64,000 nt of DNA, taken from NCBI RefSeq assembly GCF_013267195.1, contig NZ_CP053941.1, positions 2,418,001 through 2,482,000 on the forward strand, written 5' to 3'. Of this stretch, positions 8,505-17,710 are shown piece by piece. A program made the position numbers and the translations under genes. The DNA comes from Halorubrum salinarum (lineage in GTDB: Archaea; Halobacteriota; Halobacteria; Halobacteriales; Haloferacaceae). Under the pieces are notes generated by a model. That model saw only the letters and a program-made list of their open reading frames with translations. It did no database searches and was not told the origin of the DNA. Numbering within the stretch: position 1 is the stretch's first letter; each line of letters starts with the position of its first letter.

Positions 8505-9569
8505 ATGTATCTAGAGGGGACGGTCCTGGTCGGTCGCGACTTCGAGCCGGTCGAGGGCCGGGTCGTCGTCGCGGACGGCGAGATCGTCCGGGTCGAGGAG
8601 GCGTCGGTCGAGAGCGGCCGGGTGATACTCCCGGCGTTCGTGAACGCCCATACCCACATCGGCGACTCGATCGCGAAGGAGGCGGGCGAGGGGCTCTCGC
8701 TCGACGAGCTGGTCGCGCCGCCGGACGGGCTGAAACACCGCCTCCTCCGCGCGGCCGACCGCGAGGAGAAGGTCGCCGCGATGGCGCGCACCCTCCGGTA
8801 CATGGAGTCGACCGGCACGGGAACCTTCCTGGAGTTCCGCGAAGGGGGCGTCGAGGGCGTGCGCGTCCTGCGGGACGCGCTCGCGGGCGAGGGAGTCGCG
8901 TTCGGCGCCCGCGCGATCGAACCGGTCGTCTTCGGCCGCGACGACCCCGACGTGCTCTCGGTCGCCGACGGGTACGGCGCGTCCGGAGCCCGCGACGCCG
9001 ACTTCGACGCGGTCCGGGCGGCGGCGCGCGACGCCGGCAAGCCCTTCGGGATCCACGCCGGCGAGCGCGACGCCGACGACGTCAACCCCGCGATGGACCT
9101 CGACCCCGACTTCCTCGTCCACATGGTCCACGCCGAGCCGATCCACCTCGAACGCCTCGCCGACCGGGGGACCCCCGTCGTCGTCTGCCCGCGGTCGAAC
9201 CTCGTGACGAACGTCGGCGTGCCGCCGATCCGCGAGCTGGCGGAGCGCACCACCGTCGCGCTCGGCACCGACAACGTGATGACCGACTCGCCGTCGATGT
9301 TCCGCGAGATGGAGTTCGCGGCGAAGCTCGCCGACCTCCCCGCCCGGGAGGTGCTGCGGATGGCGACCGCCAACGGCGCCGAGATAGCCGGGCTGAACCG
9401 CGGCGTGGTCGAGCCCGGCGCCGACGCCGACCTGCTCGTCCTCGACGGCGACTCCGACAACCTCGCCGGCGCGCGCGACCTCGTCCGCGCGGTCGTCAGG
9501 CGCGCCGGACAGGCCGACGTGTCGCGGGTCGTGATCGGCGGCGAGACGGTCGTCCCGCGCGGGGACTGA
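8505..9569 (+). CDS. Amidohydrolase, cytosine-deaminase/chlorohydrolase-like
   Basis: 354 residues. The metal site NAHTH (His49, His51) follows the beta-sandwich strand VILPAFV. FGIHAGE near 185, FLVHMVHAE near 204-212 and LGTDN near 260 supply the remaining His and Asp ligands of a mononuclear metal-dependent amidohydrolase. The C-terminal GADADLLVLDGDS closes the sandwich domain. It probably deaminates or hydrolyses a cyclic or amide substrate; which one is not visible. A TATA-like TTTTAAC (about 8475) precedes the leaderless ATG. Confidence 0.83.
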   Translation: MYLEGTVLVGRDFEPVEGRVVVADGEIVRVEEASVESGRVILPAFVNAHTHIGDSIAKEAGEGLSLDELVAPPDGLKHRLLRAADREEKVAAMARTLRYMESTGTGTFLEFREGGVEGVRVLRDALAGEGVAFGARAIEPVVFGRDDPDVLSVADGYGASGARDADFDAVRAAARDAGKPFGIHAGERDADDVNPAMDLDPDFLVHMVHAEPIHLERLADRGTPVVVCPRSNLVTNVGVPPIRELAERTTVALGTDNVMTDSPSMFREMEFAAKLADLPAREVLRMATANGAEIAGLNRGVVEPGADADLLVLDGDSDNLAGARDLVRAVVRRAGQADVSRVVIGGETVVPRGD

Positions 9570-9684
9570 GCCGCTCGTAGGGCGCCGTCCGCGTGCCGCT
9601 TTCCCCCGCCACCTTCCCCCTCGCTTTCCGCCGCAGCCTTCCCCCGCCGACGGAGTGAAACCGTTCCCGCCCGTGACCTCTCCT

Positions 9685-10140
9685 ATGACGACCCTCTCGC
9701 TGCTCGCCGGCCTCGCGCTCGGGCCGGTAGTCGGACTCGCCGCGACGCTCGCGATGGACCCGGTGATGGCGCGGCTCCCCGAGGGGACCACGGCGCCGAA
9801 GGTCGCCGCGAGCGTCCTCACCGACACGCCCGTCGACGACGCCCCCGAGCGCTTGGCGACGTGGGTCCACTACGTCGCCGGGGCGGGTTCGGGGCTGCTG
9901 TTCGTCGGCCTCGTCTCAGCGGTACAGGCGGCGCTCGGCGTCGGGGTCGGCGTCGCGCTGCCGGTCACCGGCGTCGCGCAGTTCGCGCTGATGGTCGGTT
10001 TCTTCGCGCTCGTCCCGCTCCCTCGCGCTTCGGGGCTCCCGCGTCAGCGGCTCGGCCCGATCCGTCGCGACTGGGCCGCTTCCGCGGCGGCGTACGTCCT
10101 CGTCGCCGCCGTCGCCGTCGGCGTCGCGACCGCGCTCTGA
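9685..10140 (+). CDS. Haloarchaeal integral membrane protein of unknown function
   Basis: 151 residues with about four hydrophobic segments (roughly 3-22, 58-80, 83-107 and 127-150). ATG at 9685 is preferred: an in-frame GTG ten codons earlier adds only polar residues. I recognise no catalytic motif. It lies alone between the amidohydrolase and thymidine kinase genes. Confidence 0.6.
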   Translation: MTTLSLLAGLALGPVVGLAATLAMDPVMARLPEGTTAPKVAASVLTDTPVDDAPERLATWVHYVAGAGSGLLFVGLVSAVQAALGVGVGVALPVTGVAQFALMVGFFALVPLPRASGLPRQRLGPIRRDWAASAAAYVLVAAVAVGVATAL

Positions 10141-10230
10141 CGCCGCGTCGACGGCGGGACCGCGCCGGTTCCCCGAGCGCCGCGCGCCGGGAGAGAAACG
10201 GTTTAGTCGCTGGCTCCGGCCCGATCCGGT

Positions 10231-10872
10231 ATGCACGCCATCACTCGATCCGGCTGGATCGAGGTCATCTCCGGGTCGATGTTCTCGGGCAAGACCGAGG
10301 AGCTGCTCCGCCGGCTCCGGCGCTCCGAGATCGCCGGACAGTCGGTCGCCGTCTACACGCCCGCGGTCGACGACCGCTACGGCGAGGCGACGATCGGCAG
10401 CCACACGGGCCGCCAGTGGGAGGCGACGGTCGTCGACAACGAGGGCGACGGCCCCCTCGACATCCTCGACGACGACCCGGCCGAGGTCGTCGCGATCGAC
10501 GAGGCGAACTTCTTCTCGGACGCGCTCGTCGAGGTCTGTAACGCGCTCGCGGACCGCGGCAGCCGCGTGATCGTCTCGGGCACCGACCAGACGTTCCGCG
10601 GCGAGCCGTTCGACCCGCTCCCGCAGCTCATGGCGACCGCCGAGTACGTCGACAAGCTCCAGGCGATCTGCTCGGTCTGCGGCGAGCCCGCCTCCCGGAA
10701 CCAGCGGCTCATCGAGGGCGAGCCCGCCCACGTCGACGACCCGACGATCCTCGTCGGCGCCGAGGAGTCCTACGAGGCGCGGTGTCGCGACTGCCACGTG
10801 CTGCTGACCGGCGACCGGCCCGAGGAGGAGCGCCCGTTCGAGAGCGCCGAGGCCGACTCCGCGAACGACTGA
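10231..10872 (+). CDS. tdk: Thymidine kinase (TK1 type)
   Basis: 213 residues. Walker A GSMFSGKTE at 15-23, Walker B/lid segment VVAIDEANFF near 84-93, and the TK1 lasso with a structural zinc site (CSVCG near 148 and CRDC near 186). It phosphorylates thymidine with ATP in the cytoplasm for nucleotide salvage. Length and domain order are typical of the tetrameric type II enzymes. Monocistronic, ATG about 25 nt after a GGTTTAG TATA-like element. Confidence 0.95.
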   Translation: MHAITRSGWIEVISGSMFSGKTEELLRRLRRSEIAGQSVAVYTPAVDDRYGEATIGSHTGRQWEATVVDNEGDGPLDILDDDPAEVVAIDEANFFSDALVEVCNALADRGSRVIVSGTDQTFRGEPFDPLPQLMATAEYVDKLQAICSVCGEPASRNQRLIEGEPAHVDDPTILVGAEESYEARCRDCHVLLTGDRPEEERPFESAEADSAND

Positions 10873-10914
10873 GCCCGCCCCTGACCTCGGCGTCCGGCGA
10901 CGCAGCCGGCCATC

Positions 10915-12096
10915 TCACTCCGGCCGTTTCGCCCGCCGATAGGCCCAGAGATGCCCGTCGCCGCCCGGCAGGTCGATCGGTCGGTACGTCCGGATCAGCG
11001 CCGTCCCGTCGGCGAGCGCCAGCCGCTCGTCGTTCACCGGCGCCCCGGCGTCGACGACGCGCTCGATCCGCGCGACGAACTCCTCCGGGTCGGCGAACTC
11101 CCCGCTCAGGTCGGCGGCGAGTTTCCGGCAGTCGAGCCCGGTGGCGTCCTCCGGGTCGCCGTCGAGGCCGAACAGGTCGAAGAGGCGCTGGTTCACGCGA
11201 ATCACCCGCCTGTCGGCGTCCTCGACGAGCATCCCCACGGGGAGCGCGTCGAGGGCGGTCGACAGCACGGCGTTCGTCCGTTCGATCTCGCGTTTGCGCG
11301 CCGTCTCCTCGGTCACGTCCTCGAACTGCGAGAACACGCCGATCACCGCTCCGTCGGCGTCGGTCACCACCTGGTTGTGCCACGCGCAGCGGATCCGCTC
11401 GCCGTCGCCGCGGACGTTCTCGTTGACGCTCTGGTACCCGCCCTTGTCCGAGAGGAGGTCGCGTTCGAGCGCGGCGACGTGTCGGCGCTCGGACGCGGGC
11501 ACGAACGGGAGCCACGTCCCGCCGAGGAGCTCCGACTCGTCGTAGCCGAGGATCTCCTCCGCGGCGGGGTTCGCCCGAACGATCCGGAAGTCGGCGTCGT
11601 ACTCGATCGTCCCCAGCGGCGACTGCTCGATGAACCGCGAGAGCCGCTCTTCGCTCTCGGCGAGCGCGGCCCGCGACCGGTGCTGGTCGACCGCGTTGCG
11701 GACCCGGTTGGCCAGCACCTCGTACTGGTCGTTCCCGCCGCGCTTCTGGATGTAGTCCGTCGCGCCGGCCGAGATCGCCTCGCTCGCTATCTCCTCGCTC
11801 CCCTTCCCGGTGAACAGCACGAAGGGGACCTCGATCCCGCGGTCGCGGACCCGCTGGAGGAGTTCCAGGCCGTCGGCCTCCGGCATGTCGTAGTCGGAGA
11901 CGACGCAGTCGATCGCCTCGTCGTCGAGCGTCTCCAAGGCGTCGTCCACGTCGGTCTCGGAGGTCACCGCGAACGCCTCGTCGATCCGTTCGAGGTAGGT
12001 CGCGGTCAGGTCGAGGTAGGCCGGGTCGTCGTCGACGTGGAGCACGCGGAGGCTCGACGCGTCCGCCGACCCGGCGTCCGAGGAGGGTCCCGACAT
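10915..12096 (-). CDS. Response regulator receiver with two PAS domains
   Basis: 393 residues. Residues about 15-135 form a CheY-like receiver: HVDDDP acidic pocket, DYDMP phosphoacceptor Asp, FTGKG and the conserved Lys in DYIQKRGG. Two PAS domains follow, from about 150 (SRFIEQSPLGTIEYDADF) and about 275 (LSTALDALPVGMLVEDADR). There is no HisKA or HATPase domain and no DNA-binding output, so the signal must pass to another protein or an orphan kinase. No kinase gene is adjacent. This receiver-PAS organisation is common in haloarchaea. Confidence 0.88.
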   Translation of the reverse strand: MSGPSSDAGSADASSLRVLHVDDDPAYLDLTATYLERIDEAFAVTSETDVDDALETLDDEAIDCVVSDYDMPEADGLELLQRVRDRGIEVPFVLFTGKGSEEIASEAISAGATDYIQKRGGNDQYEVLANRVRNAVDQHRSRAALAESEERLSRFIEQSPLGTIEYDADFRIVRANPAAEEILGYDESELLGGTWLPFVPASERRHVAALERDLLSDKGGYQSVNENVRGDGERIRCAWHNQVVTDADGAVIGVFSQFEDVTEETARKREIERTNAVLSTALDALPVGMLVEDADRRVIRVNQRLFDLFGLDGDPEDATGLDCRKLAADLSGEFADPEEFVARIERVVDAGAPVNDERLALADGTALIRTYRPIDLPGGDGHLWAYRRAKRPE

Positions 12097-12162
12097 GTCA
12101 ACACATATCGTGACTGGTCAAATATACGTTCGGGTCGACCGGCTCGCGGGCGGGCTAGCGGC

Positions 12163-12456
12163 TCACGCCGCGTCCGCGTCGCCACCGTCCGCGTCGTTGC
12201 CCTCCCCGTCGCCGCCCTCCGCACCGTCGTCCTCCGCGTCGCCGCCCTCCGCGGTCGCGAGGCGGAACAGCCCCACGAGCGCGCCGGCCGCCACCAGCGT
12301 TCCCTCGACCTTCGCGGCCGCGTACACCCACTCGCGCGGCTCCGCCTCGCCGGCGTTCCGGTAGAGCGCGCGCGTCCAGAGCGCGACGGCGCGCCGCGGG
12401 GCGACGGCTTCGAGTAGTCCGCCGATTCCGGCCACCAACAGCAGTAGCGCTTTCAT
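12163..12456 (-). CDS. Small membrane protein with acidic tail
   Basis: 97 residues. A hydrophobic segment at about 3-18 and another at about 50-66 are separated by a basic stretch, and the C-terminal 30 residues are almost only Asp, Glu, Gly and Ala. Conserved haloarchaeal hypotheticals of this kind exist, but I assign no function. Start ATG at 12456. Confidence 0.6.
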   Translation of the reverse strand: MKALLLLVAGIGGLLEAVAPRRAVALWTRALYRNAGEAEPREWVYAAAKVEGTLVAAGALVGLFRLATAEGGDAEDDGAEGGDGEGNDADGGDADAA

Positions 12457-12524
12457 ACCGGTCCTTCGACGCCGGTCCTGAAAAGCGGACCGGGGGACCG
12501 GCCCGTGCGGTCTGCCCCGGCCGG

Positions 12525-13148
12525 TCAGTCGTCGGTCACCCGTTCGGCCGCGTCGAGGTAGCGACGGCAGGTCGCGGCCGCCCACTCGCGGACCGCGGGG
12601 TCGTCCGTCCACAGCAGCGCGGCGACCCCCGCGTCGTCGACCAGTCCGACGACGGCGCGGTCGTCGCCGAGCGCCACTGCGACCGGCGAGTCGCCGTCGT
12701 GGCGGTACGCGTCGACGCCGCGGTCGGCGAGCGCGCGCCGGACTACCGGCCCCGTCGCTCCGGCGAGGCGGTCGGCCGCGGCGCCGGTGAACACGACGCG
12801 GGCCTCTCGCGGCGCGACCGCGTCGGACTCGCGCTTCTCTCCTCCGTCCGGATCGTCGCCTCCCGCCGCCAGCGCCGCGTTCAGCCGACGGGCGAGGTCG
12901 GCCTCGAACCGCGGGACGACGGCGACGACGCTCTCGGACTCGCCGACGAGGTCGGCCAGTCGCCGGGCGGGGGTCTCGGTGTCGCCGCTGACCGCGCCGT
13001 CGCCCGGCGATCTGCTCTCGGTCGCCTCGTCGTCCGCCGATGCGCGCCCGCGTTCGAGGAGGTCGACCCGCTCGGGGTCGGCGTCGACGGCGCGTGCCAC
13101 GAGCGACCGGAGGACGGCCGCGGGCGACGCGGAGTCGCCGTCGCTCAC
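12525..13148 (-). CDS. Haloarchaeal hypothetical protein, possible regulatory domain
   Basis: 207 residues, GTG start whose bases overlap the TGA stop of the methyltransferase gene upstream (GTGA), so the two are translationally coupled. The first 80 residues are low-complexity and acidic; the rest alternates short strands and helices and ends with AAATCRRYLDAAERV, a type of ending seen in effector-like domains of haloarchaeal regulators. No helix-turn-helix is obvious. Function unknown. Confidence 0.55.
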   Translation of the reverse strand: MSDGDSASPAAVLRSLVARAVDADPERVDLLERGRASADDEATESRSPGDGAVSGDTETPARRLADLVGESESVVAVVPRFEADLARRLNAALAAGGDDPDGGEKRESDAVAPREARVVFTGAAADRLAGATGPVVRRALADRGVDAYRHDGDSPVAVALGDDRAVVGLVDDAGVAALLWTDDPAVREWAAATCRRYLDAAERVTDD

Positions 13149-13846
13149 GGGTCCGGATCGCCCGCGGCCGCGGAGTCGCCCGCGGCGTCGTCTGCGCCCG
13201 CCGAGTCGCGCTCGTCGCCCGGCCATCGGGCGGGCGCGTCGGGTCGCGGCGGATACGACTGCCGGCCGCCGGTCGACTTCCGCGCCAGCAGCCGCGCCGT
13301 CGCGCGGCGGCGGTCGCCGGGGCGCTCCGTCGTCGTCTCGTCGTAGTAGCGCACGCTCAGTCCGAGCCCGGCGCGGAGCAACTCGTTCGCCGCGAAGCGG
13401 TAGCGGTCGTCGCTCGGTCCCGACGGCGACGGCTCCGCCGAGCGGAGGTGGCCCTCGACGAAGAGGTACCCCCCGGGCGAGAGCGAAGCGACGAGGTCGG
13501 CGAAGCGGTCGAGGGTGTGGAAGTAGCTCATCGTGACGAGGTCGTAGGTCTCCGCCGGGAGTTCGTGCGTCGTCGCGTCCGCTTCGATCGTCTCGATCCG
13601 GTCGGCGACGCCGCGTTCGGCGGCGCGCTCGCGGACGATCCGGAGCCCCTCCGCCGAGGCGTCCAGCGCGTCGACGTCGTAGCCGCGGTCCGCGAGGAAC
13701 ACCGCGTTGCGGCCGGTGCCGGCGGCGACGTCGAGCGCGCGACCGCCGGGCAGCGACGGCTCGTAGGCGCGTAGCACGGGAGACGGCGCCGGCGCGCGGG
13801 GGTACTCTCCCGACGCGAAGCGCTCGTCCCAGTCGGTGTCGGTCAC
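13145..13846 (-). CDS. SAM-dependent methyltransferase (TehB-like)
   Basis: 233 residues, GTG start (TDTDWDERFASGEYPRAP is the conserved N-terminus). SAM motif I ALDVAAGTGRNAVFLA near 37-52, motif II DALDASAEGL near 58, then ETIEADAT and YDLVTMSYFHTLDRF. The C-terminal 40 residues are a disordered acidic tail. TehB-like proteins methylate metalloid oxyanions or small thiols; the true substrate is not evident. The stop overlaps the start of the next gene (12525-13148). Confidence 0.82.
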   Translation of the reverse strand: MTDTDWDERFASGEYPRAPAPSPVLRAYEPSLPGGRALDVAAGTGRNAVFLADRGYDVDALDASAEGLRIVRERAAERGVADRIETIEADATTHELPAETYDLVTMSYFHTLDRFADLVASLSPGGYLFVEGHLRSAEPSPSGPSDDRYRFAANELLRAGLGLSVRYYDETTTERPGDRRRATARLLARKSTGGRQSYPPRPDAPARWPGDERDSAGADDAAGDSAAAGDPDP

Positions 13847-13906
13847 GGTCGCCGTTCGACGCGCCGGGGCGTAAACCTCAGGGGCGCCTCGCCCGGAGTG
13901 GCCCGT

Positions 13907-14419
13907 ATGGACGACGCGACGGACCCCGCCGAGCGCCTGAACGCGCTCCTCGGCGACCGCGACGAGACGCTCGCGACCGCGGAGTCGCTCACGGGCGGCC
14001 TCGTCGGCTCGCGAGTGACGGACGCCCCGGGCGCGAGCGCCTACTTCGACCGCGGCTTCGTGACGTACACATACGACGCCAAGCGCGAGCTGCTCGGCGT
14101 CTCCCGCGAGTCGCTCGACGCGCACGGCGCCGTGAGCGGGCCGGTCGTCCGCGAGATGGCGGCGGGCGCCCGCGACCGGGCGGACGCGGACTGGGCGGTC
14201 GCGACGACCGGTATCGCCGGACCGACGGGCGGGACCGACGAGAAACCGGTGGGGCTCGTCCACTTCGGCGTCGCGCACGCCGCGCCGTGGGGCACCGGGG
14301 AGTCGTTCGTTCGGACCGAGCGGGCCGTCATCGACGGCGACCGCGACGCGGTGAAGCGGGGCGCCGCCGAGCGGGCGCTCGACGCCCTCGTCCGGGTCAT
14401 CGAGGACGTCGACGGGTGA
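13907..14419 (+). CDS. CinA C-terminal-type nicotinamide-nucleotide amidohydrolase
   Basis: 170 residues, a stand-alone CinA C-terminal (PncC-like) domain that would hydrolyse nicotinamide mononucleotide to nicotinate mononucleotide in pyridine-nucleotide salvage. Signatures: LATAESLTGGLVGSRVTDAPGAS near 24-46, FVTYTYDAKRELLGV, and TTGIAGPTGGTDEKPVGLV near 104-122. ATG 13907 is preferred to the upstream in-frame codon. The region between it and the divergent methyltransferase is 60 nt. Confidence 0.88.
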   Translation: MDDATDPAERLNALLGDRDETLATAESLTGGLVGSRVTDAPGASAYFDRGFVTYTYDAKRELLGVSRESLDAHGAVSGPVVREMAAGARDRADADWAVATTGIAGPTGGTDEKPVGLVHFGVAHAAPWGTGESFVRTERAVIDGDRDAVKRGAAERALDALVRVIEDVDG

Positions 14420-14491
14420 GGATGCGACCGGTCGGTCCGCCCGACCTGTGTCACCACCTGCGTTTATCAGGAGACGGCGTGTACTGCCGGC

Positions 14492-14911
14492 ATGATCGAG
14501 CGCGTACTCGTGGCGATGGACGGCTCAGACCTCTCCGAGCGCGCGCTCCGGTACGCGCTCAACGGCCACCCCGACGCCGAGATCACCGTGCTGACCGTGG
14601 TCGGCGGCGCGTCGCCGATGATGGGACAGGCCGCGGGGATCGCGCTGTCGGACGACGGCGAGGACGGGGTCCGCGAGGCCGCCGCGCCGGTGTTCGAACG
14701 GGCGCGGGAGATCGCGGCCGAGTACGACGCGACCGTCGAGACGGCCGTGGAGGCGGGCCGCCCCGCGCGGCAGATAATCGACCGCGCGGAGGAGTTCGAC
14801 GTGGTCGTGTTGGGCACCCACAGCGGGTCGCTGGCCGAACGCCTGTTCGTCGGCAACGTGGCGAAAACGGTGTTCCAGCGGTCGCCGGTGCCGGTCACGG
14901 TCGTGCGGTGA
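14492..14911 (+). CDS. Universal stress protein UspA family
   Basis: 139 residues, single Usp domain: MIERVLVAMDGSDLSERAL at the N-terminus, and VVVLGTHSGSLAERLFVGNVAKTV near 107-130, an ATP-loop variant, followed by the strand VPVTVV. A GTTTATC TATA element lies about 28 nt upstream of ATG. It is not closely similar to the Usp proteins at 5841 and 20427. Confidence 0.88.
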   Translation: MIERVLVAMDGSDLSERALRYALNGHPDAEITVLTVVGGASPMMGQAAGIALSDDGEDGVREAAAPVFERAREIAAEYDATVETAVEAGRPARQIIDRAEEFDVVVLGTHSGSLAERLFVGNVAKTVFQRSPVPVTVVR

Positions 14912-14951
14912 GTCAGCGGGGTTCGGCCGCGATCGGCGTACCCGCCCGTCG

Positions 14952-15155
14952 TCAGTCGATGTACGCGTTGCCGACGACCGCGACGACCAGCGCGGCGATC
15001 ACGATCCACGTGAGGGGCTCGACCGCGAGGAGTCGGATCGGGCGCGCGGCCGACTCCCCGAAGCCGAAGAGGACGCCGCCCGCGAACGCGATCGCGACCA
15101 CGAGCGCGCCGACGATCCCGGCCACGCCGAGCAGCGCGCGGTCCGACGAGTCCAT
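14952..15155 (-). CDS. Small two-helix membrane protein
   Basis: 67 residues with two transmembrane segments (about 7-32 and 47-64). The divergent upstream side carries TACTTAAG, a TATA-like element 22-28 nt before the ATG. Function unknown. Confidence 0.6.
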   Translation of the reverse strand: MDSSDRALLGVAGIVGALVVAIAFAGGVLFGFGESAARPIRLLAVEPLTWIVIAALVVAVVGNAYID

Positions 15156-15215
15156 ACCCGACGTGGGCGTCGGGGCTACTTAAGAAGTGCCCGCGGAGGG
15201 TCGCGACGGGGTCGA

Positions 15216-15289
15216 AGCCAGGGCAGGGATTTGAACCCCGGAAGTCTCGATTACAAGTCGAGTGCATGAACCACCCATGCTCCCCTGGC
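15216..15289 (-). tRNA. tRNA-Thr (anticodon TGT)
   Basis: Minus-strand cloverleaf: acceptor GCCAGGG pairs with CCCTGGC; D arm GCAT/ATGC; anticodon arm CTCGA-CTTGTAA-TCGAG gives anticodon TGT (Thr, ACA codons); T arm loop TTCAAAT. The discriminator base is T (U), as expected for archaeal tRNA-Thr. There is no intron, and CCA is not encoded. Confidence 0.93.
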
Positions 15290-15350
15290 GCGTGCGGCCG
15301 TACTCGGTCCTCCTATGAGTGCGTGTCGCTTTCCGCGAACCCGGCCGGGG

Positions 15351-15938
15351 TCAGCCGCTTTCGTTCGGTGGATCCCCGCTCTCGGCGTCGGGCGACTCGG
15401 CCTCGGAGTCGGTCGACTCGGCCTCGGCGTCGCCCAGCGACTTCGTCAGTTCGACCCGGTGGAGGTCGTAGCCGCGCGCCGCGTAGAACTCCCGGGCGCG
15501 GTCGTTGTCGGCGAGCGCCTCCAGCGCCACGTGTTCGGCACCCGCCTCGGCGAGCTCGGCTTCTGCCGCGTCGAGTAGCGCCGCGCCGATCCCCTCCCCG
15601 CGCCGCTCCGGGACCACGTAGAGGTTGCTGACGGTCCCGCGGACGGCGTCGCGCTCGTAGTCGCCGCGTTCGAGCGAGAAGCCGACGAAGCCGACCGGAT
15701 CGGAGTCACCGTCTCCGCCTCCCTCCGTCTCCGCTTCGGGGGACGGAGTGCGAGCGACGAACAGCTCGCCCGTGACGACCGACTGCGCGACCCACTCGCG
15801 GACGGTCGCGCGGTTCGCCTCGGCGCGGAGCGTGGCGCCGTGCTCTCGCTGCCCGGCCGCGAGCGAGACCCACATGTCGGTGACGGCGTCGACGTCGTCG
15901 GCGGTCGCCGGCTCGACCCGCGCGTCCGACTCGCACAT
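15351..15938 (-). CDS. GNAT N-acetyltransferase
   Basis: 195 residues. The acetyl-CoA motif A is VSNLYVVPERRGEGIGAALLDAAE near 105-128, followed by VALEALADNDRAREFYAARGYD, the usual motif B. An acidic C-terminal tail of about 30 residues ends the protein. ATG 15938 is preferred; a GTG two codons earlier is also in frame. Substrate unknown. Confidence 0.87.
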   Translation of the reverse strand: MCESDARVEPATADDVDAVTDMWVSLAAGQREHGATLRAEANRATVREWVAQSVVTGELFVARTPSPEAETEGGGDGDSDPVGFVGFSLERGDYERDAVRGTVSNLYVVPERRGEGIGAALLDAAEAELAEAGAEHVALEALADNDRAREFYAARGYDLHRVELTKSLGDAEAESTDSEAESPDAESGDPPNESG

Positions 15939-16004
15939 GCGCACGCCTTCGGCTCGCGGTGTGTTGAGGCTGCCGACTGGCGGCTCGCTCGCCTCGACGC
16001 GGGC

Positions 16005-16727
16005 TCAGATCTCGCGGCAGTTCGGGCAGACGGCCTGCCCGTTCGCGGTGACGAGGTCGGGGACGAGCGCGCCGCAGTTCTCGCAGACGCCCTGCGTCGA
16101 TCCCCCGCTCGCGCCGGCGGTCGCGTCGGCGCCGCCGTCGGTGTCGGCGGTCTCGTCCCCCGTCGCGACCGCCGCGCGCTCCGCCGCCTCCGGATCCATC
16201 GTCGCCTCGGCGCGCCGCTCGGCGCCGGCGTCCGCGGCGGGCGCGGTCGACAGCACCGCCCCGTTGGCTCCGGGCTCGCCCGCCGCGGGCTCCTCGCCGA
16301 AGGCCTCGGTGCCGGTGCCCGTCCGCGGCGCGCCCGCGGCGAGCGCGTCGCCGTCCGTGACGACGCCGACGGCCTCCCCGTCCGCGACGGCGACGACGCG
16401 GTCCGCCCCCTCCGCGACGAGGCGCTCCTCGACCGCCGCCAGCGAGTCGTCGGGCGCCACCGCCGGCAGCGGCGGACCCATCACGTCGCCGACGGTGAGG
16501 TCGGCGGGGGCCGGACCGCCGTCCGACCCGCCGGTCGTCGCGTCCAGCAGCGCGTCGAGCGCGTCGCGGGACTCCAGGCGTCCGACCGGCTCGCCCCCGC
16601 GCACGACGACCAGGCAGTTCGTCTCCTCGTCGACCAGCAGGGCGGCCGCCTCCGAGAGCGAGTCCGACTCGCTGACGCCGAGGAACTCGCGATGCATCAC
16701 GTCACGGACCGTGGTGTCTGTTCGCAT
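16005..16727 (-). CDS. CBS-pair protein with C-terminal zinc ribbon
   Basis: 240 residues. Two CBS motifs (about 1-60, TTVRDVMHREFLGVSESDSL; and 77-130, LTVGDVMGPPLPAVAPDDSL) form a Bateman module that usually binds adenine nucleotides. A long disordered Ala/Glu-rich linker leads to a C-terminal zinc ribbon (CENCG...CPNC). Such CBS-zinc ribbon fusions are frequent in haloarchaea; the regulated partner is unknown. A TATA-like CTTTTAG lies about 25 nt upstream of the start. Confidence 0.85.
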   Translation of the reverse strand: MRTDTTVRDVMHREFLGVSESDSLSEAAALLVDEETNCLVVVRGGEPVGRLESRDALDALLDATTGGSDGGPAPADLTVGDVMGPPLPAVAPDDSLAAVEERLVAEGADRVVAVADGEAVGVVTDGDALAAGAPRTGTGTEAFGEEPAAGEPGANGAVLSTAPAADAGAERRAEATMDPEAAERAAVATGDETADTDGGADATAGASGGSTQGVCENCGALVPDLVTANGQAVCPNCREI

Positions 16728-16927
16728 ACGACCCGGATCCGCTCCGACCGGCTAAAAGGTGCCCCCGGTAGCGTTTTATCCGCGCCGGTCGTACATTTGC
16801 GATCGGTTCACACGCCGATCGGTGGACGTGCGACGCGCGGCGGCCCCCGGTGCGTGCGCAGCGGTGACGGTGATCGCACGCCGCGAGGAAAGGGAGCGTT
16901 CAAACCCTCCGGCGTTCGAACTGCGAT

Positions 16928-17626
16928 ATGGCCATTCCCTCGTTCGTGATCGGGATCGCGGGCGGGACGGGCGCCGGGAAGACGACGGTCTCCCGACTCG
17001 TCACCCGCGACCTCGGCGACAGCGTCACCCGGATCCCGCTGGACAACTACTACGAGGACCTCTCGCACCTCGAGTTCGAGGAGCGCCAGGAGGTCAACTA
17101 CGACCACCCCTCGGCGTTCGAGTGGGAGCTGCTGCGGGACCACCTCGAAGCCCTGCTGGAGGGCCAGTCCGTCGAGATGCCCCAGTACGACTTCGAGGTC
17201 CACAACCGGAAAGACGAGCGCGTCACCGTCGAGCCGACCGACGTGATCGTCTTGGAGGGCATCCTCGCGCTGTACGACGAGGAGATAAACGACATGATGG
17301 ACCTCCGGCTGTTCGTCGAGACCGACGCCGACGTGCGGATCCTGCGCCGCATCCGCCGGGACGTGATCGAGCGCGGCCGCGACCTGGAGGGCGTCATCGA
17401 CCAGTACCTCTCGACGGTGAAGCCGATGCACGAGCAGTTCATCGAGCCCTCGAAGAAGCACGCAGACGTGATCATCCCGGAGGGCGCCAACAGCGTCGCC
17501 GTGAACCTCTTAGAGGAGAAGCTCCGCGCCGAGGTCGAGGGCGACGCGGTCCGCAGCTGGGAGCGGGGCAGCCTCGAACAGGAGCTGGGCGAGAAGCGCT
17601 CGCTGGACGTCGACGGCGACGATTAA
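16928..17626 (+). CDS. udk: Uridine kinase
   Basis: 232 residues, P-loop kinase of the uridine kinase/phosphoribulokinase family. Walker A GGTGAGKTT at 12-20; DNYYED, then VNYDHPSAFEWELL and PQYDFEVHNR, are the uridine kinase signatures, and EGILALYDEE is Walker B. RIRRDVIERGRDLEGV is the lid. It phosphorylates uridine and cytidine with NTP in pyrimidine salvage. It converges with the XPB-like helicase across a repeat-bearing spacer. Confidence 0.93.
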   Translation: MAIPSFVIGIAGGTGAGKTTVSRLVTRDLGDSVTRIPLDNYYEDLSHLEFEERQEVNYDHPSAFEWELLRDHLEALLEGQSVEMPQYDFEVHNRKDERVTVEPTDVIVLEGILALYDEEINDMMDLRLFVETDADVRILRRIRRDVIERGRDLEGVIDQYLSTVKPMHEQFIEPSKKHADVIIPEGANSVAVNLLEEKLRAEVEGDAVRSWERGSLEQELGEKRSLDVDGDD

Positions 17627-17710
17627 TCAGTTGGGAACGCGGAGTCGCTGAGCGCGGACGCCGGAACGACCGCATCTATCGCCGAAGCCCAAATTGTTCA
17701 TTCTTCGGCG

